Below are positions 51,701 through 59,406 of a stretch of DNA of 64,000 bases, one piece after another. How positions within the stretch are numbered: position 1 is the stretch's first letter; every line of letters starts with the position of its first letter. The notes beneath the pieces were generated by a model, which was given only the letters and a program-made list of their open reading frames with translations, was not told the origin of the DNA and did no database searches. This stretch comes from Sorangium cellulosum So0157-2 (GTDB taxonomy: Bacteria > Myxococcota_A > Polyangia > Polyangiales > Polyangiaceae): positions 13,496,501-13,560,500 of the forward strand of contig NC_021658.1 in the NCBI RefSeq assembly GCF_000418325.1, written 5' to 3'. Both the position numbers and the translations under genes were made by a program.

Positions 51701-53479
51701 CGCGGCGTCCTCGAGCTCCGCGGGCGCCGGGAACAGCAGCGCCCGGATGTCCAGGCCCAGGTGGCGCTCGAGCCGCGACGCGCAGGCGTCGACCTCGGCC
51801 CGGAACGCCGGCTCCGTCTCGTAGAGATCGCGCCCCATGTTGGGCCGGTGGGCGCCCTGCCCCGGGAACAGGAACGCCACCGGCCGCGGCCCGGCCACCG
51901 GCCCGCCCGTGCGCAGCGCCCCGCCGCGATCGCGCAGCGCGAGCGCCGCCTCCTCCCGCGAGCGGCACACCACCGCGCGGCGGTGCGCGAACGCCCGGCG
52001 CCCGAGCTGCTGCGTGTGCGCCACGTCGCCGAGCGCGAGCTCCGCGTGCGCCTCGAGGTGCTCCGCCAGCGCGTCGGTCAGCCGCTCGAGCGACGCGCTC
52101 GACCGTGCCGACAGCACGAGCAGCTCGCACGCCCGCGGCGGGTCCGCCTCCGGCGGGGGCGGCGCCTGCTCGAGGACCACGTGCGCGTTGGTCCCGCCGA
52201 GCCCGAAGGCGCTCACGCCGGCGCGGCGCGGCGCCCCCTCGGGCGTCCACGCCGCGAGCTCGGCGGCCACGTAGAACGGGCTGCTCTCGAGATCGAGCGC
52301 GGGGTTGGGAGCGCGGAAGTGCAGGCTGGGCGGGATGCGCCCGTGCGCCACGGCGAGCGCCGCCTTGATCAGCCCGGTGACGCCCGCCGCCGCGTCCAGG
52401 TGCCCGACGTTGGTCTTCGCCGATCCGATCGCGCAGAAGCCCTCCCGGTCGGTCGTCGCCCGGAAGGCCCGGGTCAGCGCGGCGATCTCGATCGGATCGC
52501 CGAGCGGCGTCCCGGTGCCGTGCGCCTCCACGTACCCGATGGAGTCCGCGTCGACGCCCGCGGCCGCGTGGGCCGCGCGGATCACGCGTGCCTGGCCCTC
52601 GACGCGCGGCGCGGTGTAGCCCACCTTGGCCCGGCCGTCGTTGTTGACGGCCGAGCCCTTGATCACCGCGATGATCGCGTCCCGATCGGCGATCGCGTCG
52701 TCGAGCCGCTTGAGGAGGACCACGCCCACGCCGCTGCCGCCGACGGTGCCGCGGGCCTCCGCGTCGAAGGCGCGGCAGTGGCCGTCGGGCGACGCGATCG
52801 CGCCTTCCTGGTAGAGGTACCCGACCTTCTGCGGGACGCCGATCGAGACGCCCCCGGCCAGCGCGAGGTCGCACTCGCCGGTGAGCAGCCCCTGGCAGGC
52901 CAGGTGCACGGCGACGAGCGACGTGGAGCAGGCCGTCTGCACCGCGATGCTCGGCCCCTCCAGGTTGAGCTTGTACGACACGCGGGTCGTGAGGAAGTCC
53001 TTGTCGAGCGCGAGGAGCGCCGCGACGTCGGCCGCCGACTGCAGCCGCGGCCCGCCCGGGAAGAGGTGCGTCAGGTACCCGCTCAGGCTCGATCCGGCAT
53101 ACACGCCGACCGGCCCGCCCGCGCGCTCCGGGTCGATCCCGGCGTTCTCGAACGCCTCCCACGCGCACTCCAGGAACAGCCGGTGCTGCGGGTCGAGCGC
53201 GGCCGCCTCGCGCGGCGTGAACCCGAACAGATCGGCGTCGAACAGGTCGATGTCGTCGAGCACCGCGCGCGCCCGCACGTAGTCGGGCCGCGCGATCAGC
53301 GCCGGATCCACGCCCGCGGCGAGGAGCTCCTCGTCGGTGAGGATCGCGACCGACTCGACGCCCGCGCAGAGGTTCTGCCAGAACGCCGCCACGTCGCGCG
53401 CGCCCGGGAACCGCCCGGCCATGCCGACGATCGCGAGCTCCAGGCCCGCGCGCGGCTCGCTGCTGCTCGGCGTCGTCAT
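48752..53479 (-). CDS. Type I PKS module: KS-AT-KR-ACP
   Basis: This 1,575-residue protein is one polyketide module. The KS has its active cysteine in TACSTSLVAVH near residue 183, plus EAHGTGT and KTNVGHLDAAAG. The AT has GHSVGE near 630 and the AFHSH motif, which favours malonyl-CoA. The KR has an NADPH site TGGLGGVG near 1171 and the motif YAAANAFLDAF. The ACP site is GGESLLAL near 1480. No DH, ER or methyltransferase is visible. It follows the acyl-Ser NRPS, so it would add a two-carbon unit to seryl carbonyl and reduce it, giving a statine-like beta-hydroxy-gamma-amino acid. A five-residue repeat (TSVGS) lies between AT and KR. ATGA overlaps join it to both neighbours. Confidence 0.94.
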   Translation of the reverse strand: MTTPSSSEPRAGLELAIVGMAGRFPGARDVAAFWQNLCAGVESVAILTDEELLAAGVDPALIARPDYVRARAVLDDIDLFDADLFGFTPREAAALDPQHRLFLECAWEAFENAGIDPERAGGPVGVYAGSSLSGYLTHLFPGGPRLQSAADVAALLALDKDFLTTRVSYKLNLEGPSIAVQTACSTSLVAVHLACQGLLTGECDLALAGGVSIGVPQKVGYLYQEGAIASPDGHCRAFDAEARGTVGGSGVGVVLLKRLDDAIADRDAIIAVIKGSAVNNDGRAKVGYTAPRVEGQARVIRAAHAAAGVDADSIGYVEAHGTGTPLGDPIEIAALTRAFRATTDREGFCAIGSAKTNVGHLDAAAGVTGLIKAALAVAHGRIPPSLHFRAPNPALDLESSPFYVAAELAAWTPEGAPRRAGVSAFGLGGTNAHVVLEQAPPPPEADPPRACELLVLSARSSASLERLTDALAEHLEAHAELALGDVAHTQQLGRRAFAHRRAVVCRSREEAALALRDRGGALRTGGPVAGPRPVAFLFPGQGAHRPNMGRDLYETEPAFRAEVDACASRLERHLGLDIRALLFPAPAELEDAARRLDRTSMTQPALFVVEYALARLWMAWGLTPDAMLGHSVGEVVAACVAGCLSLDDALALVAARGRLMEATPEGAMLAVSASEAEVAGWLGEEVALAAVNGPRQCVLSGRTAAIQRVEREAAGRGVEARRLRVSRAFHSHLMEGALDGFREAVGRVTLRAPRIAWVSNVTGTWITAAEAQDPGYWVRHLRSTVRFAGGVTALREEPERILLEVGPGQTLTALCRQVAGGSLALASMPAGREAGAAGAAGAALLDAVGQLWVAGAAVDWTGLQAGRRRRRVALPATPFERKRYWLERPEATSTSVGSTSVGSTPVGSTSVGSTSTPASDLGGFFYIPSWKRAPLEPLPPEDDGAHWVVFADEAEIAPRIVERLERAGRRVTRVRSGERFARPAERAFTLRPDQPEDYAALARELGADAGRPARIIHAFSLDGAPQPQLDTGAFQDAQRRGSISLLWLARTLSKLPAGAHLIALACGLHDLTGREALRPEHATLLGICRSIPLEYPHVRCRVIDLEAAAPDAAEVDPIAARILAEARSDAGDPVVAYRGPHRWAPAVEPVPLKPAQGAPALLRERGVYLITGGLGGVGLWLSDYLARTVRARLILTGRSAPTDEQRLRLTALEQAGAEVVTVRADVTDAAQMRAAAREALARFGALHGVIHAAGVAGGGLIERLSADALHAELAPKALGAMALDEIARSLRPDFVLLCSSVTALSGGLARAGYAAANAFLDAFAQACARRPGPYTVSVDLDRWRNVGMAARAEARLLALGLDDVILDGMRPEEGQQAFHRVLSQAALPQVIVSARPLQGLPSDDEGAALARRLGAGDAAADGNAAAAAGRDEPPRRAGAAAAGAAERLSPEAVTAEVTAIWSRAFGLDPLDPKKDFFELGGESLLALQILNRVRETFQVELSLRDFFERPTVAAVAQRIQAARGQAPASPEPALVALPRTARRLPAAGAPQAPARPSGEPDDASKEPADPEEKRR
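50730..50807. repeat. 15-bp tandem repeat inside the PKS gene
   Basis: About five imperfect copies of a 15-base unit (GACCGAGGTTGAGCC and variants) encode a TSVGS-type linker around residue 903 of the PKS, between AT and KR. All copies are in frame, so the number can vary without breaking the protein. Confidence 0.8.
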
Positions 53480-56400
53480 TTCTTGGTCTCCAGCGCGCCG
53501 CGCCCGCCGCGCCGCCGCGCGAAGAGCTCCCCGCGCCGCTCTTGCGCGGCGCTCGCCCGCTCCCCGCTCCGCTCTCCCTCCTCGGGCGCCGGCTCGCTGG
53601 CTTCCCGGCTCAAGGCCGCTGCGAGCGACGCGATGGTGGGGTGTTGAAACAGGACCAGCATCGGCAGCGCGCGATCCACCTCCTCGCGCAGGCGGCTGTG
53701 GACCTTGGCCAGCAAGAGCGAGTGTCCGCCCAGATCGAAGAAGTTGTCGTGAACGCCCACCTGCGGAGTCGAGAGGACGTCTCTCCAGATCGCCGCGATG
53801 GCGCGCTCGAGGTCGGTCCGCGGCGGCGTCGTGGCCCTGGTCGGCGCGTTCACCTGCTCGGGCGCGGGCAGGGCGCGGCGGTCGACCTTTCCGTTGGGCG
53901 ACAGCGGCAGCCGCGGGAGCGGGAGGATGGGGGCGGGCACCATGTAGGCCGGGAGCGCGTCGGCGAGCCAGGCGCGCAGCGTCTCTGGCTCCGGGGTGGC
54001 GCCGTCGCGGCCGGTGACGTAGGCGACGAGGCGCTTTCCGCCGTGGGCCTCGTCGCGGGCGAGGACGACGGCCTCGCCGACGCTGGGGTGGAGCAGCAGC
54101 CGCGCCTCGATCTCGCCGAGCTCGACGCGCAGGCCGCGGAGCTTGACCTGATGGTCGAGCCGTCCCAGGAACTCGATGGCTCCGTCGGGGCGATGGCGGG
54201 CCAGATCGCCTGTCCGGTACAGCCGCCCTCCGGGCGCGGCGCCGAACGGATCGGGGACGAAGCGCTCGGCGGTGAGCGCGGGCCGATTGTGATATCCGCG
54301 CGCGAGCCCGACGCCGCCGATGTAAAGCTCCCCGGCGACGCCCACCGGGACCGGATGGCCGTGTCGATCCAGGAGGTAGATCTGGGTATTGGCGATGGGG
54401 GTGCCGATGGGCACCGAGGCGGAGGTGTCGAGCGGCTGGCAGGCCCAGGCGGTGACATCGATGGATGCCTCGGTGGGCCCGTACAGATTGTGGAGCTCGG
54501 CGTGAGGGAGCCGCTCGAAGCATCGCCGCGCGAGCTCGGCGGGCAGGGCCTCGCCGCTGCAGATCACCCGTCGCAGCGAGGCGCACGACGAGGCGCCGGG
54601 CGTCTCCAGGAAGGCCTGGAGCATCGGGGGGACGAAGTGCACGGTGGTGACGCCGTGGCGTGCGATGAGCTCGATGAGCCGCTCGCCGTCGCGGTGGTCG
54701 CCAGGACGGGCGACGACGAGGCCCGCGCCGGTGATGAGCGGCCAGAAGAACTCCCAGACCGAGACATCGAAGCTGAAGGGGGTCTTTTGAAACACCCGGT
54801 CTTCGGCGGTGAGCGCGTAGCGCTCCTGCATCCACTGCAGCCGATTCAAGAGGCCGCGGTGGGTGTTGCCGGCGCCCTTGGGCCGGCCGGTCGAGCCCGA
54901 GGTGTAGATGGTGTAAGCGAGGTTGTCCGGCGAGACGGCGACCGCGGGCTTGGCGGTCGACTCGCCGTCGAGCGCAGCGCGATCGGCGTCGAGGCACAGC
55001 AGCTGTGCGCGGTGGGGCGGCAGGCGCGAGGCGACCGGCCACTGGGTGAGGAGCACGGGAGCGGCGGCGTCGTCGAGCATGAAGGCGATGCGCTCGGCGG
55101 GGTAGTCGGGGTCGATGGGGACGTAGGCGGCGCCGGCCTTGAGGACGCCGAGCAGGGCGACGACCAGCTCGACGGAGCGCTCTGCCGCGACGGCGACGAG
55201 CCCGTCGGGCCCGACGCCGCGTCGGCGCAGGGCGTGGGCCACCTGGTTGGCGCGCGCGTCGAGCTCTCGATAGCTCAGGCGGCGGTCCTCGAAGATCACC
55301 GCCGTCGCGTCCGGCGTCCGCGCGGCCTGCGCCTCGAACAGCGCGTGCACGCGCAGGTCTCCCGGATAGGCGCGCTCCGTCGCGTTCCAGCCGGCGAGGA
55401 CCTGCCTCCGTTCGCCCGCGTCCATCATCGGCAGATCGGACAGCCGGGCCTCCGGCGCGGCGGCGAACCCCTCGAGGATCGCGACGAGGTGCCGCGCCAT
55501 GCGCGCCACCGTGGCCCGGTCGAAGAGGTCGGTGTTGTATTCCCAGGCGCCGCGCGCTCCCTGGCCGTCCAGGGTCAGGTTGAGCGCCAGATCGAACTGC
55601 GCTGTCCCGGTGTCCACCCGCTGCACCTCGATCGACAGGCCGGGGATCTCCGGCGCCCGCTCGGGCGCCGGATCCATGGCGAGCATCACGTTGAACAGGG
55701 GCGAGTGGCTGAGGCTCCGCTCGAGGGACAGCGCCTCCAGCACCCGCTCGAACGGCGCCTCCTGGTGCGCCTGCCCCTCCGTGACCGCCGCCCGGACGCG
55801 GGCGATCAGCTCCGCGACGCGCGGATTGCCCGCGAGGTCGACGCGCAGCGCCAGCGTGTTGAGGAAGCAGCCGACGGCCCCCTCCAGGGCCGCCCGCGGC
55901 CGCGCCGCGACCGGCGTGCCGATGCAGACGTCGCTCTGGCCCGTGTACCGGTGCAGCAGCGCGAACAGCCCCGCCGCCACCGTCGTGAACAGCGTCGCGC
56001 CCGCCCCCCGCCCGAGCGCGGTGAGCCGCGCCACGAGCTCCGGCGGCAGCGCGAGCTCCTCGCGCGCGCCCGCGTAGCTCTGCACCGACGGCCGCGGTCG
56101 ATCCGTCGGGAGCGAGAGGGGCGGCACAGGCCCCTTCAGCCGCTCGCGAAAGTACGCGAGCTCCCGCTCGCGCGCCGCCGCCTGCTCGGTCCGGCGCTGC
56201 CACAGCGCGTGATCCGCCGGCTGGATCGGCAGCGGCGCGAGCTCCGGAGCGCGCCCCGCCGCGAGCGCGCCGTAGATCAGCGCGAGCTCCCGCAAGAGCA
56301 CGTTCATCGACCAGCCGTCCGCGATGAGGTGGTGGCAGGTGATCGCCAGCGCGTGCTCCCGCTCGCCCTTGCGGAGGAGCGTCCAGCGCACGGGCGGCGC

Positions 56401-58932
56401 CTCCGCGAGATCGAACGCGCGCCGCGCCTCCTCCCGGAGGCGCGCTCGCAGCGCTGGCTCCCGGTCCTCCTCGGCGAGCGCGCCGAGGTCCTCGATCGGC
56501 AGCGCGACCTTCGCGGCCGGCGCGATCCTCTGGAAGGGCTGCCCGCACGCCGACGGAAAGCTCGTGCGCAGCGCCTCGTGGCGGGCCGCGAGCGCGGTCA
56601 CCGCCTGCTCCAGCGCGCCTGTATCGAGCGCTCCGGAGAGCCGCAGGGCCGCCGCGATGTGATAGACGGGCGCCCCGGCGACCAGCTGCTCCAGGAACCA
56701 CAGGCGCTCTTGCACGAGGGACAGCGGCGGCCGCTCCGGCCGCTCCTCCGGCGCGAGCGGCGCGGCGCCGCCCGCGGGCGCGCTGCCCTGCCTGCCCTCG
56801 ATCCAGGCCGCCAGCGCCGCGACCGTCGTCGTCTCGAAGAGCTGCGCCGGCCCCACCTCGACGCCGAGGGCCTCGCTCACCCGGCCGCTCACCTGCATCG
56901 CCCGCAGCGAGTCGCCGCCCAGGCTCAGGAACTCCTCGTCCCGCCCGATCCGCGCGCGCCCCAGCACCTCCGCCCAGATCCCGGCCAGCGCGCGCTCCAG
57001 CGCCGTCCGCGGCGGCTCTTCGCGCTCGTCGCCCGCGCCGGCCGGCGGCTCGAGCGCCGATCGCCAGACCGTGCCCAGCGAGCCGTCGAGGAACCGCGCG
57101 CGGCACGCCCTCCGCTGCACCTTGCCGCTCGTGGTCCGCGGCAGGCTCCCCGGCTTGATCAGCGCCACCGCGTGGATCGCGACCTCGTGCCGATCGGCCA
57201 CGGCGCGCTGGATCGCCGCGCCGATCTCCGCCGGATCCGCCGACGCGGCGGCGCCCCTTCCGAGCTCCTGGACCAGGACGACGCGCTCCTCGCCGTCCAC
57301 GTCCACCGAGAACGCCGCGCCCCCGCCGGCGCGGAGGCCCGGGTGGCTCTGCTCCGCGGTGAGCTCGAGATCTTGCGGGTAAACGTTGCGCCCGCGGACG
57401 ATGATCAGGTCCTTGAGCCGGCCGGTCACGTAGAGCTCGCCGCGCGACAGGAACCCGAGATCGCCGGTCCGGAGGAACGGCCCTCCTCCCGTGGCCAGCC
57501 GGGCCTCGAACGTCGCCGCCGTGTCCTCCGGCCGCTCCCAGTAGCCCTGGGCCACGCTCGCGCCGGCCACCCAGATCTCGCCGACGCGCTCGTCCTCGCA
57601 GGGCCTCCGCGTCTCGGGATCGACGATCCGCACCTCGTCGCCGTCCGGCGATCGCCCGCAGCCCACGAGGGCGACGGCGGCCTCTGGGTCGCGCGGATCG
57701 AACGCCGCGCGCCCTTGCTCCAGCGCCGCGCGGTCGGCCGCGCGCACGACCGGCGGCGCGTCCGCCGCGCCGCCGCTGACGAGCAGCGTCGCCTCGGCGA
57801 GCCCGTAGCAGGGGTAGAACGCCGCGCGCCGGAAGCCCGCCGGCGCGAACGCCTCGGCGAAGCGATCGAGCGTCGCCGCGCGCACCGGCTCGGCCCCGTT
57901 GAAGGCCACCTTCCACGAGGCGAGATCGAGCCCTCCCCGCTGCTCCGGGGCGATCTTGCGGACGCACAGCTCGTAGGCGAAGTTCGGCCCGCCGCTCGTC
58001 GTGGCCCGGTAGCGCGAGATCGCCTCCAGCCAGCGCCGCGGCCGCATCAGGAACTGGTCGGGCGAGAGCTGGACGCACGGCACGCCCACGTAGAGCGGCT
58101 GCAGGATGTTGCCGATGAGCCCCATGTCGTGGTGCGGCGGCAGCCACCCGACGATCACGCTCTCCTCGGTGTGCGCGAACGCGCGCTGGATCATGCGCTC
58201 GTTGCGCAGCAGGTTCTCGTGCGTGAGCACGACGCCCTTGGGCGTCCCGGTCGACCCCGAGGTGTACTGGAGGAACGCCACGGTCTCGGCGGTCACGCGC
58301 GGCGGCCGCCACCCGTCTCCCTGGCCGTCCCTGGCCGCGTCGACGGCCACGCAGCGCAGCTGGCTCAGCTCGGCGAGGCTCGGATCCTCGCGGAGCATCG
58401 CCGCGGCGCCGAGGAACGCCTCCGTGGTGAGGACGACGCTCGGGCGGCAGTCGCGCACGATGGCCAGCACGCGGAGCAGCCCGCTCTTGCGCTGCGGCAG
58501 CGGCACCGGCATCGCCGCGGCGCCGAGGAACGCCTCCGTGGTGAGGACGACGCTCGGGCGGCAGTCGCGCACGATGGCCAGCACGCGGAGCAGCCCGCTC
58601 TTGCGCTGCGGCACCGGCCCCGCCCCCGCCACGAGCCCCGCGTAGAGGCAGGCGAAGAACGCCGCGATGAAGTCGAGCCCCGGCGGCACCAGGAGCAGCG
58701 CGCGCTCGCCCGCCCGCGCGCCGGGCTGGAGCTCCGCGGCGAGCGCGCGCGCCCGCTGGTCCAGCTCGCCGTACGTCATCGAGCGAGCGTCCGTCTCCCC
58801 GTCGAGCAGGAAGGTATAGGCGTGCGCGGACGGGCGCTGCTCCGCGCGACGCCGCAGCAGCGCGACCAGCGTCGCGGGCTCGGCCGCGTCGCGATCGCTG
58901 ATCGCACCCGTCTGTGATCGGTTCGACTCCAT
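53476..58932 (-). CDS. Loading NRPS: FAAL-T-C-A(Ser)-T
   Basis: This 1,818-residue protein starts the assembly line. The first about 640 residues are a fatty-acyl-AMP ligase (TSGSTGTPKG near 228, PPHHDMGLIGNILQPL, GGPNFAYELC, LKDLIIVRGRNVYPQDLE), which activates a fatty acid. T1 (GGDS near 672) receives it. C (CHHLIADGWS near 870) joins it to the residue loaded by A (A3 near 1347), with serine pocket DVWHLSLIDK, on T2 (GGHS near 1736). The FAAL contains a 38-residue in-frame tandem duplication (PQRKSGLLRVLAIVRDC occurs twice). I start at ATG 58932, which has GAGGTGGCG upstream; a longer open frame runs into the promoter region. The stop overlaps the PKS start by four bases. Confidence 0.93.
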   Translation of the reverse strand: MESNRSQTGAISDRDAAEPATLVALLRRRAEQRPSAHAYTFLLDGETDARSMTYGELDQRARALAAELQPGARAGERALLLVPPGLDFIAAFFACLYAGLVAGAGPVPQRKSGLLRVLAIVRDCRPSVVLTTEAFLGAAAMPVPLPQRKSGLLRVLAIVRDCRPSVVLTTEAFLGAAAMLREDPSLAELSQLRCVAVDAARDGQGDGWRPPRVTAETVAFLQYTSGSTGTPKGVVLTHENLLRNERMIQRAFAHTEESVIVGWLPPHHDMGLIGNILQPLYVGVPCVQLSPDQFLMRPRRWLEAISRYRATTSGGPNFAYELCVRKIAPEQRGGLDLASWKVAFNGAEPVRAATLDRFAEAFAPAGFRRAAFYPCYGLAEATLLVSGGAADAPPVVRAADRAALEQGRAAFDPRDPEAAVALVGCGRSPDGDEVRIVDPETRRPCEDERVGEIWVAGASVAQGYWERPEDTAATFEARLATGGGPFLRTGDLGFLSRGELYVTGRLKDLIIVRGRNVYPQDLELTAEQSHPGLRAGGGAAFSVDVDGEERVVLVQELGRGAAASADPAEIGAAIQRAVADRHEVAIHAVALIKPGSLPRTTSGKVQRRACRARFLDGSLGTVWRSALEPPAGAGDEREEPPRTALERALAGIWAEVLGRARIGRDEEFLSLGGDSLRAMQVSGRVSEALGVEVGPAQLFETTTVAALAAWIEGRQGSAPAGGAAPLAPEERPERPPLSLVQERLWFLEQLVAGAPVYHIAAALRLSGALDTGALEQAVTALAARHEALRTSFPSACGQPFQRIAPAAKVALPIEDLGALAEEDREPALRARLREEARRAFDLAEAPPVRWTLLRKGEREHALAITCHHLIADGWSMNVLLRELALIYGALAAGRAPELAPLPIQPADHALWQRRTEQAAARERELAYFRERLKGPVPPLSLPTDRPRPSVQSYAGAREELALPPELVARLTALGRGAGATLFTTVAAGLFALLHRYTGQSDVCIGTPVAARPRAALEGAVGCFLNTLALRVDLAGNPRVAELIARVRAAVTEGQAHQEAPFERVLEALSLERSLSHSPLFNVMLAMDPAPERAPEIPGLSIEVQRVDTGTAQFDLALNLTLDGQGARGAWEYNTDLFDRATVARMARHLVAILEGFAAAPEARLSDLPMMDAGERRQVLAGWNATERAYPGDLRVHALFEAQAARTPDATAVIFEDRRLSYRELDARANQVAHALRRRGVGPDGLVAVAAERSVELVVALLGVLKAGAAYVPIDPDYPAERIAFMLDDAAAPVLLTQWPVASRLPPHRAQLLCLDADRAALDGESTAKPAVAVSPDNLAYTIYTSGSTGRPKGAGNTHRGLLNRLQWMQERYALTAEDRVFQKTPFSFDVSVWEFFWPLITGAGLVVARPGDHRDGERLIELIARHGVTTVHFVPPMLQAFLETPGASSCASLRRVICSGEALPAELARRCFERLPHAELHNLYGPTEASIDVTAWACQPLDTSASVPIGTPIANTQIYLLDRHGHPVPVGVAGELYIGGVGLARGYHNRPALTAERFVPDPFGAAPGGRLYRTGDLARHRPDGAIEFLGRLDHQVKLRGLRVELGEIEARLLLHPSVGEAVVLARDEAHGGKRLVAYVTGRDGATPEPETLRAWLADALPAYMVPAPILPLPRLPLSPNGKVDRRALPAPEQVNAPTRATTPPRTDLERAIAAIWRDVLSTPQVGVHDNFFDLGGHSLLLAKVHSRLREEVDRALPMLVLFQHPTIASLAAALSREASEPAPEEGERSGERASAAQERRGELFARRRGGRGALETKK
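53710..55395 (-). repeat. 1,686-bp near-identical direct repeat, copy 2 (Ser A domain)
   Basis: This is the partner of 35793-37478, with 8 mismatches by eye. In this copy the carrier domain continues normally (LLLAKVHSRLREEV), so this gene is the more likely donor. Three of the eight differences cluster in the last 100 bases of the repeat, near the A-domain start. Confidence 0.93.
58395..58499 (-). repeat. 105-bp perfect tandem repeat in FAAL, copy 1
   Basis: This stretch is identical to 58509-58613 with a period of 114 bases. It lies in the N-terminal part of the fatty-acyl-AMP ligase, and the duplication keeps the reading frame. Confidence 0.95.
58509..58613 (-). repeat. 105-bp perfect tandem repeat in FAAL, copy 2
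   Basis: This is the second copy of the 105-base unit, separated from the first by 9 bases. Together they insert 38 residues into the expected FAAL sequence. Confidence 0.95.
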
Positions 58933-59087
58933 CGCCACCTCAGCTCCGGTCGAAAAAGGCAGCCCGACGACAAAGCGCTCCCGCTCACCAGGCCCGGGCT
59001 CTGAGCCTGATGACGCAATGCGCCATGGACGCGAAGCGCCAGACAGCGCCGTCAGCGCCCGCAGCGTGCGCTTGTTGGCACCTAATT

Positions 59088-59106
59088 GAAAATGAAAATG
59101 ATGATC
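59088..59106 (-). promoter_or_regulatory. Fur-box-like operator upstream of the NRPS operon
   Basis: GAAAATGAAAATGATGATC matches the 19-base Fur consensus at 15 positions, counted by hand. It lies about 155 bases upstream of the FAAL start and 17 bases beyond the proposed -10 element. This suggests iron-repressed transcription. Confidence 0.6.
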
Positions 59107-59123
59107 AAGATCGGCGAGGCGGT

Positions 59124-59153
59124 TGTATGGAACACCGATGCGAGGCGCGTCAA
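59124..59153 (-). promoter_or_regulatory. Candidate sigma-70 promoter of the NRPS operon
   Basis: On the minus strand TTGACG (59153-59148) and CATACA (59129-59124) are separated by 18 bases and point toward the FAAL gene. The Fur-like site lies just downstream. Confidence 0.5.
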
Positions 59154-59168
59154 GGGAAAAATGCCGCC

Positions 59169-59183
59169 CTGAACGTCGGTTCC
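59169..59183. promoter_or_regulatory. 15-bp dyad element, copy 1
   Basis: CTGAACGTCGGTTCC contains the inverted repeat GAAC-GTCG-GTTC. The identical 15-mer occurs at 63171-63185 upstream of the TonB gene, and both are preceded by a similar TCAAGG(G)AAAA stretch. It may be a shared regulator or ECF-promoter element. Confidence 0.45.
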
Positions 59184-59406
59184 TCCTGGTGAGGTCGAGG
59201 GCGCCGCGCGTGGCGGGACGCGCTCTCGGGCGACGCGGGGCCATGCGGCGCGGATGGGCCGCGGCGAGGTCGCGCTGCTGGCTCGGTGCGAGGGAGCTTG
59301 GATGGCTGGCGCGGCGGGCGGGGGCGCGGCCGAACCCCGGGAGGTGGCCGGTCGCTGCTCCGCCGGGAATGCTCGAACCGCCGGCGCTAGCTCGGCCGAT
59401 CCGGGC

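Larger units (their letters stand above)
58933..59406. promoter_or_regulatory. Promoter region of the NRPS operon
   Basis: This 474-base gap is the only long non-coding stretch upstream of the 45-kb operon. It is locally AT-richer than its surroundings. It contains a sigma-70-like promoter facing the FAAL gene, a Fur-box-like sequence and a short dyad also found near 63171. I saw no small gene in it; the open frames crossing it look like chance GC-rich frames. Confidence 0.6.

Noticed and set aside
53710..55395. The 1.7-kb repeat as an insertion sequence or other mobile element
   Set aside because: The repeated block encodes the A domain itself, has no transposase or terminal inverted repeats, and keeps frame in both genes.
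13753..58932. Pyoverdine biosynthesis cluster
   Set aside because: MbtH, PvdE-, PvdQ- and PvdH-like genes fit, but there is no Glu-Tyr-Dab chromophore start, no ornithine hydroxylase and no chromophore-maturation gene. The A-domain order differs.
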